Under the pieces are notes generated by a model. The model made no database searches and had not been told where the DNA came from. It saw only the letters and a list, made by a program, of their open reading frames with translations. The translations under genes were made by a program, and so were the position numbers. A stretch of DNA of 64,000 nucleotides from CAMEON01 sp045128275 (lineage in GTDB: Bacteria; Bacillota; Clostridia; Oscillospirales; CAG-272). Position 1 is the first letter of the stretch. Every line of letters starts with the position of its first letter. Below, in pieces: positions 43,185-50,918 of this stretch. The stretch is from assembly GCA_045128275.1 (NCBI GenBank), contig JBGVRH010000046.1, positions 1 through 64,000 on the forward strand, read 5' to 3'.

Positions 43185-43876
43185 TCCAGCTTGATCCCCT
43201 CGATCTCCGCACGGAGCATCAGATCACGCAGGTACGCGGTCATGTGCGCCAGCTGCTCCTCCAATACCCAGAGAGGGCAATCGTGCTTGGGCGGCTCCTT
43301 CTCGGCGATCTCCGCCGCTCTGATGCGGAGGCAGAACCGCTCCAACCGCTCACAGCGAATCTTGAGCTGCTGGTATTCTGCAACGAACCGCGCCCTGTAA
43401 TCGTCGCTGAGCATGAGCGGTACCGTAGACTCCAGCTCGTTCACGTGGGGCGGTCTCGCCTCTGCGCTCTCTGTTCTCGCCTTAACAGTAGGCTGAAGGA
43501 GGGACGGAAGCCGATCCAGAACATCCGCCGAAGTGTGGCCGTCGTACTCGGGCGCGCGCTCCAGCTCGGGAACGTCGAACAGATCCCAATGGAGCAGCTC
43601 GATATGGTATGTCACCATACCGGCGGGCGTCTGAATACCGGCGATGAAGTAATCGTCGTACATGGAACCGTCCGCGTGCCTCATGGACTTCCATGCGTCA
43701 GAGCGGTAGGTGTTGCAAAGCACCGCGAACAGGGTATAACGGTGCAGGTAAAGCTCGTTGAAGGTGTGGTAGCCGTCGGATACCTCACCGATCCCACCCG
43801 CGGGGATCATGATCGTTTCCGGCTCGTTAGCTTTTCGGATAGCCTCCTTAAAAGCATCCATCTTTTCTTCGTTCAT
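43181..43876 (-). CDS. Two-domain phage protein, crAss001_48-like C-terminus
   Basis: A 231-residue protein. Residues 1-125 contain YHTFNELYLHRYTLFAVL and ERAPEYDGHTSADVL, a domain common in phages but without assigned function. The C-terminal ~75 residues (AEYQQLKIRCERLERF to LRDLMLRAEIEG) are a helical module I associate with 'crAss001_48-related' proteins. AAAGGAAA precedes the ATG. It is coupled to the RusA gene. Confidence 0.6.
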   Translation of the reverse strand: MNEEKMDAFKEAIRKANEPETIMIPAGGIGEVSDGYHTFNELYLHRYTLFAVLCNTYRSDAWKSMRHADGSMYDDYFIAGIQTPAGMVTYHIELLHWDLFDVPELERAPEYDGHTSADVLDRLPSLLQPTVKARTESAEARPPHVNELESTVPLMLSDDYRARFVAEYQQLKIRCERLERFCLRIRAAEIAEKEPPKHDCPLWVLEEQLAHMTAYLRDLMLRAEIEGIKLE

Positions 43877-43913
43877 AATTTTTCCTTTCTTTTTGCAGTC
43901 TCACGGACCGATT

Positions 43914-44090
43914 TTAATAGAATTTGAGCCATTGGAACAGATGATCTATTCCATAGCCAAATAAGGCTAAAAGAATTGTGATTGCCGTAATGACAGAGAT
44001 GATAGCGGCGGCGACCGTGATACAGTCTATAACTACCCACAACATAAACTTCCAGCCTTCTATGAATTCTTTTTTCTCACTCTTTTTCAT
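43914..44090 (-). CDS. Small single-pass membrane protein
   Basis: A 58-residue protein, charged MKKSEKKEF N-terminus followed by a long hydrophobic stretch (about residues 14-45). The ATG at 44090 lies inside the end of the previous gene and has no clear ribosome site, so translation is likely coupled. More AT-rich than its neighbours. A superinfection or lysis role is possible but unsupported. Confidence 0.5.
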   Translation of the reverse strand: MKKSEKKEFIEGWKFMLWVVIDCITVAAAIISVITAITILLALFGYGIDHLFQWLKFY

Positions 44091-44346
44091 GTTCTGACAC
44101 GTTCTGTTTCTGTCCATCCGCAAAGGCGTTTGCACATTCTAACGAATTTTTGAGAAGCAAGTTTATTGCAAAAATCGTTTCAGATACCGAAAAATGGGTA
44201 CCGTCCTTATTTACACACTCTACATAATCTCCGAAATATCCAAGGTCTGTTTTCACTTTCACGCCGACAGTAGGAACTACGCTCATCGGGTCGGGATCCT
44301 TTTGCCACTCCGGGTTATAGACAACCTCAATCGCTTTTATTTTCAC
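44077..44346 (-). CDS. Hypothetical phage protein
   Basis: An 89-residue soluble protein, MKIKAIEVVYNPEWQKD, beta-rich at the N-terminus and helical at the C-terminus. It starts with GTG at 44346 with GGAGG 7 nt upstream. It overlaps both neighbours and is AT-richer than the surrounding phage genes. No family recognised. Confidence 0.55.
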   Translation of the reverse strand: MKIKAIEVVYNPEWQKDPDPMSVVPTVGVKVKTDLGYFGDYVECVNKDGTHFSVSETIFAINLLLKNSLECANAFADGQKQNVSEHEKE

Positions 44347-44572
44347 TCAAACACCTCCTCTCGGCCTTCTGATAATTTTTACACTTGGCACCGGCAATAT
44401 AAACCGGCAAGCCAATTCCACCACGATGAAAGCAGTAGCCGTCAATCTGGTACCCATCAAACTGTACGGGCTTTTTGAATTCCGCAAAGTGGCAACAGGT
44501 GAAGCAGCACTCTGTTTCTTTCTCCTGCTCGGGAAACATGGAGAGCTGTTCGGGTTGCGGATCATTCATCAT
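44327..44572 (-). CDS. Cys-rich zinc-binding phage protein
   Basis: An 81-residue protein with ECCFTCCHFAEF, DGYCFHRGG and AKCKNYQ, giving a probable zinc site. The start is the double ATG at 44572/44569, overlapping the acidic end of the preceding gene, with GAGGA upstream. The N-terminus has NDPQPEQLSMFP, which resembles sliding-clamp-binding (QLxMF-type) peptides; binding to host DnaN is speculative. Confidence 0.55.
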   Translation of the reverse strand: MMNDPQPEQLSMFPEQEKETECCFTCCHFAEFKKPVQFDGYQIDGYCFHRGGIGLPVYIAGAKCKNYQKAERRCLSENKSD

Positions 44573-44945
44573 CTTCGTCCTCCTCATCCCAATCCTTGGG
44601 CATCTCACAGAGGCTCCGCTTCGTGCTGAATACGCGCCGTGTATCGACCTCAAGGTCGAATTTTCGGCCACACGCCTCACACTCCACCTCGGGGGTGTCA
44701 CCTTCCCGGAAGCCGTAGGCGTCGTAGTCGTCATACTCGTACTGACAGTAGGGACAGATCAACTTGTATTCACGTGTAGTTTCGCCCTTCGTCTCCCAGG
44801 AGAGCTCCTGGTGGAATCTCTTGTCGCATTTATCACAGCGGTGAACCTCGATGCGACACGGCGCCTGTGAACATAGTGGCGTTATCTCAAAAGACTGATC
44901 GTTGTCCGTAGGAAGTCCACACTTCATGCAAACAAATTTACTCAT
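44562..44945 (-). CDS. Zinc-ribbon phage protein
   Basis: A 127-residue protein with at least three Cys-pair motifs: CMKCGLP, HRCDKCDKRFH, LICPYCQYEY and VECEACGRKF. It ends in a Glu/Asp-rich tail. Such multi-ribbon proteins bind DNA or RNA or act as transcription factors; the exact role is unknown. It overlaps the previous gene's stop by 4 nt. Confidence 0.6.
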   Translation of the reverse strand: MSKFVCMKCGLPTDNDQSFEITPLCSQAPCRIEVHRCDKCDKRFHQELSWETKGETTREYKLICPYCQYEYDDYDAYGFREGDTPEVECEACGRKFDLEVDTRRVFSTKRSLCEMPKDWDEEDEDDE

Positions 44946-45523
44946 ATCCTCAGCTGCTCCTCCTGTCTCTTCTTCGCCACCGATACCCCCGCCGCCTTGT
45001 GCGCCGCGTGCAGGGCATCCACAAAGCTGTCGGTGATGCAGTTATAGGGCAGGATCACGCCCCGCAGGACGAATCCCGTCTTGACGGCCACGTAAGGCTC
45101 GCCCGACTCGCTGATCCGCTTGTAGCAGGTGCAGGCGCCCCAATCGTTGAAGGGGGTGCGGTAGACGTCCCGAATAACGATCATGGAACCGCTCACGTCC
45201 CGAAGGAGATAGAGCGGGATCCCGCCCAGGGACATTTTCAGCTCCACAGGCTCCAAGGGCTCCTCCCCCTCGCTGGTATCGGAGAAGCAGATCCCCGAGG
45301 GAAGCTGCTTGCTGTGAGCTACGATGATCTTGGGGCCAATATCGAATAGGACACGCACGCCGTTCTCGTCCAGATAGGGCGCGCCGTCGATGGCGTACAT
45401 GGCCGATCCGTCGCCAATCCATTGGCAGTCCAGACCGCTCTCGTCCCCGACCGTGAACACATCGTCGTAGATGTGAACGCTTCGGGATGCTTTGCAGATC
45501 TTCTCGATCTTTTTCAGTTTCAT
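44942..45523 (-). CDS. Hypothetical phage protein
   Basis: A 193-residue soluble protein starting MKLKKIEKICKASRSV, with a beta-rich middle and helical C-terminus. I place the start at 45523, though AAAGGAG is 14 nt away, farther than ideal. I associate the 'IHIYDD...WIGDGSAMYAI' pattern with widespread but unassigned phage proteins. It is the first gene after the putative replication origin. Confidence 0.55.
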   Translation of the reverse strand: MKLKKIEKICKASRSVHIYDDVFTVGDESGLDCQWIGDGSAMYAIDGAPYLDENGVRVLFDIGPKIIVAHSKQLPSGICFSDTSEGEEPLEPVELKMSLGGIPLYLLRDVSGSMIVIRDVYRTPFNDWGACTCYKRISESGEPYVAVKTGFVLRGVILPYNCITDSFVDALHAAHKAAGVSVAKKRQEEQLRI

Positions 45524-45546
45524 GCTGGTCTCTTTCGCTCCTTTCT

Positions 45547-45722
45547 CGCGCGGGCGCACACACGCGCGTGTACGCGCGCTCTGTAACTCTGTAAACTCTG
45601 TTATAATGGGAAATAGGAAGAAATCGCGGAGGGTGTGTATTTTTTACTTACCCCCCTGTGTATTTTTTACTCACCCCCTAAGTAATTTTTACCCAGGGGG
45701 ATGGGTCTTTTTTACTTACCCC
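45547..45722. other. Putative replication origin
   Basis: Three elements lie together: an alternating purine-pyrimidine GC/AC tract (about 45547-45580) able to form Z-DNA, three CTCTGTAA-like repeats and a rightward TATAAT (45580-45607), and four iterons (45635-45722). It directly follows the DnaD-like gene and ssb. No coding frame crosses it. Confidence 0.5.
45635..45722. repeat. Four iterons, 22-23 bp period
   Basis: Units start at 45635, 45658, about 45681 and 45703, sharing TTTTTACTTACCCC (one copy TTTTTACCCA). The 22-23 bp period is two helical turns, typical of initiator-binding iterons. The last copy contains the stop codon of the DnaD-like gene. Confidence 0.65.
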
Positions 45723-46233
45723 TTTGGAAATACTCATCCGCGATCTCGTCACCAAGACTGGCTCGGACAGCATCGGCAAAAAACTCGTTCACATCGAAAG
45801 TGCTTTGCCGCTCTGTAACAGGAATTGGAAGTGGTGCTTTCAGATCGGCTTCGACCTCCCGCCGATCCTCGACCGAAAGGATCTGGGTCAGCAGATAGCT
45901 TGTCGTCGCCGCGCCCGGCTCGGCCTTGGTGCGGATATAGCCGGCTTGTATCAGCTCGTCACGGATCTTGTACAGGGTCTTTCGTTGCCGGATCCCCAGG
46001 ACATCCATGAGATCGGCTGTGGAGACCGATACCCACTTTGGGAATACCCAGACACCCGCCATCGTTCGGTACCGCCCAAGATTCGCGTGATAGAGCAACC
46101 GCAGGTACATTCCCTGGGCCTCAGCTGATACGGGACGTTGCAGAAGCGACGACTCAAAAAGGGTAAACGCTTGTTGTAATGAGATCGCCTCGCCCCCCTT
46201 TCGGGGAGCGAGTTTTTCCAGAACCGCCGCCAT
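45712..46233 (-). CDS. DnaD-like / winged-helix replication protein
   Basis: A 173-residue protein. The N-terminal ~110 residues look like a winged helix of the replication-initiator type (MYLRLLYHANLGRY, LMDVLGIRQRKTLYKIRDELIQAGYI), followed by a linker and a short acidic C-terminal helix. It probably binds the iterons that begin at its 3' end and recruits host DnaC/DnaB. It follows ssb by 8 bp. A transcription factor role is the alternative. Confidence 0.6.
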   Translation of the reverse strand: MAAVLEKLAPRKGGEAISLQQAFTLFESSLLQRPVSAEAQGMYLRLLYHANLGRYRTMAGVWVFPKWVSVSTADLMDVLGIRQRKTLYKIRDELIQAGYIRTKAEPGAATTSYLLTQILSVEDRREVEADLKAPLPIPVTERQSTFDVNEFFADAVRASLGDEIADEYFQRGK

Positions 46234-46241
46234 AGATCACC

Positions 46242-46700
46242 TCAGAAGGGACAGCCATCGTCCGTCGGGATCTCCTCAAAGCGGATCCCCTGCGCGGCGG
46301 GCGAGGTGTACACCGTGGGCGGGGGCATGGCCGCCGTACCGCTCGCGGGAGCTTGTCCTTCAGGGCGATCTCTCTTGTTCTCCACGAAGCTGGCCTCCTC
46401 GGCGATGATCTCGGTGATATAGTGCTTCTGGCCGCTCTGATCCGTCCACGAGCGGTTCTGGATGCGGCCCGTGATGCAGATCGCGTCGCCCTTGTGGAAG
46501 TACCGTGCGATAAAATCAGCGGTGGACTGCCACGCGGTGACACGGAAGAAGTCGGTCTCGCGCTCCTGGCCCTCGGTCACGAACCGTCGGCCCACCGCCA
46601 TGGAATAGGTCACCACAGACACGCCGGACGGTGTCTGCTTCTGCTCCGGCTCACTCGCCACTCGCCCGCCCAGGATCACCTTGTTCAGGTTCAGACTCAT
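46242..46700 (-). CDS. ssb: Single-stranded DNA-binding protein
   Basis: A 152-residue SSB. The OB-fold spans residues 1-105 (NKVILGGRVASEPE, ETDFFRVTAWQSTADF, KGDAICITGRIQNRSW), then a Pro/Ala-rich linker, then the acidic tip DDGCPF needed for partner binding. Length and tail are typical. Its start lies inside the end of the upstream gene. It works with the replication protein and resolvase nearby. Confidence 0.92.
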   Translation of the reverse strand: MSLNLNKVILGGRVASEPEQKQTPSGVSVVTYSMAVGRRFVTEGQERETDFFRVTAWQSTADFIARYFHKGDAICITGRIQNRSWTDQSGQKHYITEIIAEEASFVENKRDRPEGQAPASGTAAMPPPTVYTSPAAQGIRFEEIPTDDGCPF

Positions 46701-47070
46701 GTTCCAAACCTCCTTTCAGTATCTCGATTTGAGGCACGCCCCCAAGGAGCGCGCCGCTTGAAAAGTACATTTGCTCGAACCGTTCCCGCGCCCGCTTCTC
46801 AACATCGGTGCGGATCTCATCGGGAATGTTCCAGTTGACGATCTCCACGATCTCCTCCGGGGTGCAGGCGGAGATGGAAAAGGCATGGGGATCCTTGAGT
46901 GTCAGCGTGTAGCTGAATTTTCCGTTCCAATGACCGTAGGCATCCCCGATCACAATGCCGTCATGCTCATAGCCAAGCCGATCCCGATAGCGGATACGGG
47001 CATGATAGCTCACGAGGAGGTAACAGTCCAGACGAGTGAGAGCCAAGCCGCTCTTGCGTCCTGCGCTCAT
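46651..47070 (-). CDS. Hypothetical early phage protein
   Basis: A 139-residue protein (MSAGRKSGLALTRLDCYL) with a beta-rich centre and a C-terminal helical part. The ATG at 47070 overlaps the previous stop (ATGA), and GGAGG lies 7 nt upstream. Its last ~50 bp overlap the ssb start. No family recognised. Confidence 0.55.
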   Translation of the reverse strand: MSAGRKSGLALTRLDCYLLVSYHARIRYRDRLGYEHDGIVIGDAYGHWNGKFSYTLTLKDPHAFSISACTPEEIVEIVNWNIPDEIRTDVEKRARERFEQMYFSSGALLGGVPQIEILKGGLEHESEPEQGDPGRASGE

Positions 47071-47465
47071 TCCTCGTCCTCCCTCCATGACCCTGTTTTC
47101 AAGGCCAGCTCGGCGATCCCGCGGGACAGGTAGAAATATTGGTGATTGGCCATGTACCACTCATCGTCGTATCTGCCCCACAGCTTGCCGTTCTCGTCGT
47201 AGGCCCACGCCGTGACGTTGACCGTGGATTCCTCGACGCGGGGATCCACGTCCAGCGGATCCAACACACTCTCGCAAAAGTCCGTGTCGTAGATCCAGTA
47301 GATCACCGTCTCCCCGCAGGGCGGAAACGGACGGTACCGCTCCCGATCGGCAAAGTCACGGCAGGGATCGGGATGACGTTCTTTCCTTCCGCACACGTGG
47401 GAGTGAACACACGAGAAACACCGTGCATCGATATGGTAGCGAGCTTTATGCTTCTTTGCTTTCAT
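47067..47465 (-). CDS. Cys/His-rich early phage protein
   Basis: A 132-residue protein. The N-terminus RCFSCVHSHVCGRKERHPDPC suggests a zinc-binding site (residues about 15-35); the rest is aromatic-rich. The ATG at 47465 has AAGGAGG 6 nt upstream. Function unknown. Confidence 0.6.
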   Translation of the reverse strand: MKAKKHKARYHIDARCFSCVHSHVCGRKERHPDPCRDFADRERYRPFPPCGETVIYWIYDTDFCESVLDPLDVDPRVEESTVNVTAWAYDENGKLWGRYDDEWYMANHQYFYLSRGIAELALKTGSWREDEE

Positions 47466-47922
47466 GACGTGCCTCCTTCCCGGGAGCGTTGGGACAGACC
47501 AATTCACACCGCCCGTCCTCTCTATGTATCATCTCGGCACCTTCCAGCCACTTCCGAACGTTGATACCGATCTTGCGGAGCTCCTCTTGGATGGCGTAAT
47601 CCTCCACATTCTGACCCATTCCTGCGTCCTCATAGTGACCGCCGGCGCGAAGGCTCGTTCTGGCTTCCTCGCGGAGTTCAAAGGCCTCCTTCCAAAGCCG
47701 ATATCCACGGATCTCCGCATAGCCATACACCCGATACGCGGCCAAAAGAAAACACTCCTCCGCGAGGATCAGAGCCTCGGCAAAATCAGCCAGCTTTTTA
47801 TCCTCCTCACGACGGTACGCATCCTGCACCAACTCATCGACCATGACACGGGCTTCATACCTTCGCATATCCACACGGGGGCGGTCACGTTCCGCCAAAC
47901 GACTCTGATAGTTCGACTTCAT
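47446..47922 (-). CDS. Hypothetical early phage protein
   Basis: A 158-residue, strongly helical and charged protein (MKSNYQSRLAERDRPR). The start at 47922 has GGAGGAGG 8 nt upstream and overlaps the previous stop by 4 nt. No domain recognised; the long amphipathic helices suggest oligomerisation. Confidence 0.55.
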   Translation of the reverse strand: MKSNYQSRLAERDRPRVDMRRYEARVMVDELVQDAYRREEDKKLADFAEALILAEECFLLAAYRVYGYAEIRGYRLWKEAFELREEARTSLRAGGHYEDAGMGQNVEDYAIQEELRKIGINVRKWLEGAEMIHREDGRCELVCPNAPGKEARHESKEA

Positions 47923-48281
47923 GCCTGCAACCTCCTCCACGCGGCCTCCGCATCCTGCAAGGTGTCCTCCGAGATATCCGAGCAAAACCGCAGGTTCCGC
48001 CGCTCGGCGGGAGAACGGTCACAGCAGATCAGCACCAGCGAGGGGCTGAAATAGTGGATCACAGCGCGCTTTCCGCACCGACGGCAACTCGGCAAGGAGG
48101 CCTCGAATTGGTTCAGCTTCTCGGCGTACTTCTCTGCCTCTGCAAGATCATTAGTACATCCCTTGTCACAGTAGATCAGGTTCCCGCTGTGCCGAACCTC
48201 CTCGGTATCCTTTAGGCGGCACACGCTGTAAAAGGTTCGCTCACCCAGGACATTACTCGATACTTCCCAAGGGCCCATCAT
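47919..48281 (-). CDS. Hypothetical early phage protein with zinc-knuckle
   Basis: A 120-residue protein starting MMGPWEVSSNVLGE. CRRCGKRAVIHYF and ICCDRSP suggest a zinc site in the second half. The pattern 'PWEVSSN..GERTFYSVCRLKDTEEVRHSGNL' has relatives in other clostridial prophages, function unknown. It overlaps the preceding stop (TTATGATG). Confidence 0.6.
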   Translation of the reverse strand: MMGPWEVSSNVLGERTFYSVCRLKDTEEVRHSGNLIYCDKGCTNDLAEAEKYAEKLNQFEASLPSCRRCGKRAVIHYFSPSLVLICCDRSPAERRNLRFCSDISEDTLQDAEAAWRRLQA

Positions 48282-48688
48282 AACGCCACCCCGCATCCGT
48301 GCTTCCGGGCAACTTGACCCACGATTGCTTTCAAAACCGTCATTTGGCTCTCGGTCAGTCCCACCAAATCATCACCATCCATCGCCAGAATGAGCGCGTC
48401 CCCCACGCAATAGTCGAAGGGGTAAGCCGCCATGATGGCGGAGGCAATATTGTTGACGGGCTTGTCCTTTATCTTCCCTTCTTCGTCGCAGAGCATCACA
48501 ATGGGATCACTCACGGGAAGGTCAAGGGCGACACCTTCAATGTAACCTCCCACAATTTCTTGAAGCTTGCTCAGGGCGGGATCCTCCCCGATCTCCACCA
48601 CGTCAACCCCGCCGGTCGCCCGGAGCTGTATGGCCAGATTACGGGGATTGTGGACGGCCTTGGAGGCGAGAGTCTTACGCTTCTTCAT
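48278..48688 (-). CDS. DUF3846-like phage protein
   Basis: A 136-residue protein. The segment LQEIVGGYIEGVALDL followed by MLCDEEGKIKDKPVN and GDALILAMDGDD matches the DUF3846 pattern seen in phages and plasmids. No activity is established that I know of. The ATG at 48688 has GGGAGG 8 nt upstream. Confidence 0.65.
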   Translation of the reverse strand: MKKRKTLASKAVHNPRNLAIQLRATGGVDVVEIGEDPALSKLQEIVGGYIEGVALDLPVSDPIVMLCDEEGKIKDKPVNNIASAIMAAYPFDYCVGDALILAMDGDDLVGLTESQMTVLKAIVGQVARKHGCGVAL

Positions 48689-49079
48689 GCTTGGTGCCTC
48701 CCTTCGTAAATTCGTCCGAAACATAGGCCAAGATATGGTTGTCTTGGATCAGCTCGCCAATGTCGTTGATGACCGCATCCGAAGCCTCACTGGGTTGCGT
48801 GGAATGTTCGTTCCGAGCAATGTCTCGGAGAAGGTTCGTTGTAGTCAAAAAAGCGGCGGCCAGAAACGCGGATGACGTAGAGCTGACACCAATCTCATTT
48901 ACGACGTTGAGGATCAGGTACTGGGTCAACTCAAATGCCAGCTTCGTATAAAGCGCATACACAGCGTCCGTTGCTTTTTCCACTTCCACAGCTGTCGCCC
49001 CGGGGCCGATGTTCTTCATAATCTCGGTTCCTTGCTTTTGAAGGAATCTCAGTTCTTCAAGGGTAATTGTTTTTTCCAT
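48675..49079 (-). CDS. Hypothetical early phage protein
   Basis: A 134-residue helical protein beginning MEKTITLEELRFLQKQG. It overlaps the next gene by 14 bp. AAAGGAAA precedes the ATG. No family recognised. Confidence 0.55.
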   Translation of the reverse strand: MEKTITLEELRFLQKQGTEIMKNIGPGATAVEVEKATDAVYALYTKLAFELTQYLILNVVNEIGVSSTSSAFLAAAFLTTTNLLRDIARNEHSTQPSEASDAVINDIGELIQDNHILAYVSDEFTKGGTKHEEA

Positions 49080-49120
49080 GCTTTTTCCTTTCGATTATGT
49101 TTTATTTCTTGATTATTGCC

Positions 49121-49426
49121 TCACGGCGCATCCGCCGTCTGTACCTGCGCTTCCACGCTGGGAGCCATAGCCGCCTCGGCCTTGTCCACGGCCGCAAGAG
49201 CCTTCTCCAACGCCCGAACCGCTCGGGTCAAGTCAACCTCTGCGGAGTACAGGGCATCCACGGTATTGCAGTTGCAGGTGTACTGCGTAAGATTCAGGAT
49301 CGGCTCCTTCTCGGTCTGCGCCAGCCGGCACTCTGCCTGCCCATGGGCAAGGTGAATATCATCCAGCAGGACTCCTGCTCGCTGTCTGAGAGCCGCGAGC
49401 TGCTGTTTCTGTTCCTGGTAGTTCAT
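49121..49426 (-). CDS. Small coiled-coil early phage protein
   Basis: A 101-residue protein, nearly all helix (MNYQEQKQQLAALRQRAG) with an Ala-rich C-terminal coiled coil. AAAGGAG lies 5-6 nt before the ATG at 49426. No function inferred. Confidence 0.55.
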   Translation of the reverse strand: MNYQEQKQQLAALRQRAGVLLDDIHLAHGQAECRLAQTEKEPILNLTQYTCNCNTVDALYSAEVDLTRAVRALEKALAAVDKAEAAMAPSVEAQVQTADAP

Positions 49427-49437
49427 GGTTGCTCCTT

Positions 49438-50046
49438 TCAGATACTGCCGCCGGCAGCCTTGACAGCGGACTCCCAGCAGAGCACCTCGCTCATGAGCAC
49501 CTTACCCGTGGGCAGCTTCCCGCCTCCGCAGGTCTCACGGATGGCGACGATGATGTTATATGCCGAGCTCTTGCCGACACCGTACCGCGCCGAGATCCCC
49601 TCCACGTCCAGCCATGCCGGAGCGGTTTTCTTGCTCTCAAAGGAGCGGAGATTACGCGCCATGAAGTTGGCCTCGCCCAATGCCCGCATAAGATCCTTGC
49701 GGAACCCGGGGTCATCCTTGATCGCTACCAGCTCGCGCCCCTCGCGGATCAGGATCACCGCCGTGCCAACGATCTCCTCCAGGCAATGCATCAGCATGGT
49801 GGCCGCCACGTTCTCGGACAGCCCCAGAAGCTGTCCTTCCCTGTTCACGACCATGACCGTCTTCTCGCCGGGCAGAAGCTCCACGGGAATATGCTCCGCG
49901 CTCCCGTCGATCTGATTGCGGAGCCAGTCGCTGTCGGGTGCTCCCTCGCACTCCACCCACTCAAAGGGGAATCCGGGACGGGCGACTAAGGCGTAGCCCT
50001 TGGCGGAACCGCCCGAGGGGGTGGGTATCTTGTTTTTGCTGTTCAT
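49438..50046 (-). CDS. DUF3846-like protein with excisionase-type HTH
   Basis: A 202-residue protein. The N-terminal half (IPVELLPGEKTVMVVNREGQLLGL) resembles the DUF3846 group, and the C-terminal ~55 residues (AWLDVEGISARYGVGKSSAYNII) are an excisionase/MerR-like helix-turn-helix. The ATG at 50046 has AAAGGAG 5 nt upstream. Position second in the lytic operon suits an early regulator or excision factor, which is inference. Confidence 0.6.
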   Translation of the reverse strand: MNSKNKIPTPSGGSAKGYALVARPGFPFEWVECEGAPDSDWLRNQIDGSAEHIPVELLPGEKTVMVVNREGQLLGLSENVAATMLMHCLEEIVGTAVILIREGRELVAIKDDPGFRKDLMRALGEANFMARNLRSFESKKTAPAWLDVEGISARYGVGKSSAYNIIVAIRETCGGGKLPTGKVLMSEVLCWESAVKAAGGSI

Positions 50047-50069
50047 GTGTTCTCCTTTCGATTGGCGGT

Positions 50070-50450
50070 TTATACCGCTCTGAATCCGTCCCTGTCGCTC
50101 CAGTAGCCGATCACCCTGTTGTCTACAAGGTTTCCGACCGTCAGCACGGGGGCCTCCCCGTCGATGCAGAGCGGGACGGTGATCTCTGCATTCGTGTCCA
50201 GACCGCTCAACGCCATGTGGCGCTTGACAGCCTTGATGATCTGCGACCGCCGCGCCTCTACCCAATCCAGCGTAACCGCGTCCGCCTCTTTCCGTATCTC
50301 GTACTGATAGGGATATTCCGGGCAGTTCACCGATTTGGAGAGGGTCGCTTTCGTGCAGGTTACGTTCCCGCGCTCGTTAATTGCGTGTACAAGCTCCTCA
50401 TAGCTCATGCCGCAGTATTTCAGCCGCAGATCAAAAATGCGCTTTTCCAA
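50070..50450 (-). CDS. First lytic gene: HTH-type early regulator
   Basis: A 126-residue protein. The N-terminal half (LKYCGMSYEELVHAINERG, then CTKATLSKSVNC) reads like a helix-turn-helix; the C-terminal half contains VPLCIDGEAPVLTVGNLVDNRVIGY. It starts with TTG at 50450 behind an excellent AAGGAGG site (7 nt). As the first gene after the lytic promoter it may be the Cro-equivalent. A ~345-nt leader precedes it. Confidence 0.55.
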   Translation of the reverse strand: MEKRIFDLRLKYCGMSYEELVHAINERGNVTCTKATLSKSVNCPEYPYQYEIRKEADAVTLDWVEARRSQIIKAVKRHMALSGLDTNAEITVPLCIDGEAPVLTVGNLVDNRVIGYWSDRDGFRAV

Positions 50451-50487
50451 TTTTCTTCCTCCTTCCTGTCAAATTTCCCCATTGCCC

Positions 50488-50516
50488 TTGACAGATCGCG
50501 TGTTTTCTGCTACAAT
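50488..50516 (+). promoter_or_regulatory. Rightward promoter facing the lytic promoter
   Basis: TTGACA (50488-50493), 17 bp, TACAAT (50511-50516). The transcript would start near 50523, run antisense to the lytic leader and reach the repressor gene at 50919. Placement resembles a lambda PRE-type establishment promoter, though the boxes look strong on their own. Confidence 0.65.
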
Positions 50517-50533
50517 GGGGATGAATCCTTTCC

Positions 50534-50792
50534 ATCGGGGACTTGAATCTCACCTCAACCCCCGATATTCTTTGGGCGCCTCTGTTGTTTTGTTGACAAC
50601 AATTCCCCGTGACCGATGCCCGTCCCCCTGCCAGAGGACGGGCTCGGTCGAAAGAAAACAGCATGGCACCCAAACTGTCCCATCCGAGGCCCACGGCCTG
50701 CTATTCCATGGCCTCGGATGGGTGTACCCTACCGCCGCCGCGAGTCGCGGAATCTCCGTACACGAGGTGCGACACGCGGGCTGATCGGCGGT
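50534..50792. ncRNA. Four-hairpin structured leader/antisense RNA region
   Basis: Stems: ATCGGGG/CCCCGAT (50534-50566); a 14-bp stem with a one-base bulge (50611-50625 / 50636-50649); a perfect 13-bp stem CCCATCCGAGGCC and complement (50679-50691 / 50710-50722); and ACCGCCG/CGGCGGT (50731-50792) enclosing CCGCGAGTCGCGG. No coding frame is convincing. It would be transcribed on both strands from the facing promoters. Confidence 0.5.
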
Positions 50793-50802
50793 GGATGGCT
50801 TT

Positions 50803-50831
50803 ATTATATCTTAATTCGTTGAGATTGTCAA
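50803..50831 (-). promoter_or_regulatory. Leftward lytic promoter
   Basis: Minus strand TTGACA (50826-50831), 17 bp, TATAAT (50803-50808), a perfect consensus. Operator 1 (50810-50823) fills the spacer, so repressor binding would block it. Confidence 0.85.
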
Positions 50832-50896
50832 GCGAATTGCCTTAATTTGTTGTGATTTGGCGATTTGTACAAATTCTCAAATCTTAATTCGTTAAG
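50810..50896. promoter_or_regulatory. Three repressor operators
   Basis: CTTAATTCGTTGAG (50810-50823), CTTAATTTGTTGTG (50841-50854) and CTTAATTCGTTAAG (50883-50896). The third is a dyad CTTAA-N4-TTAAG and lies 22 bp before the repressor start, suggesting autoregulation. A further palindrome ATTTGTACAAAT sits at 50863-50874. Confidence 0.7.
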
Positions 50897-50918
50897 GATT
50901 ACAAAAAGGAGATTCACT

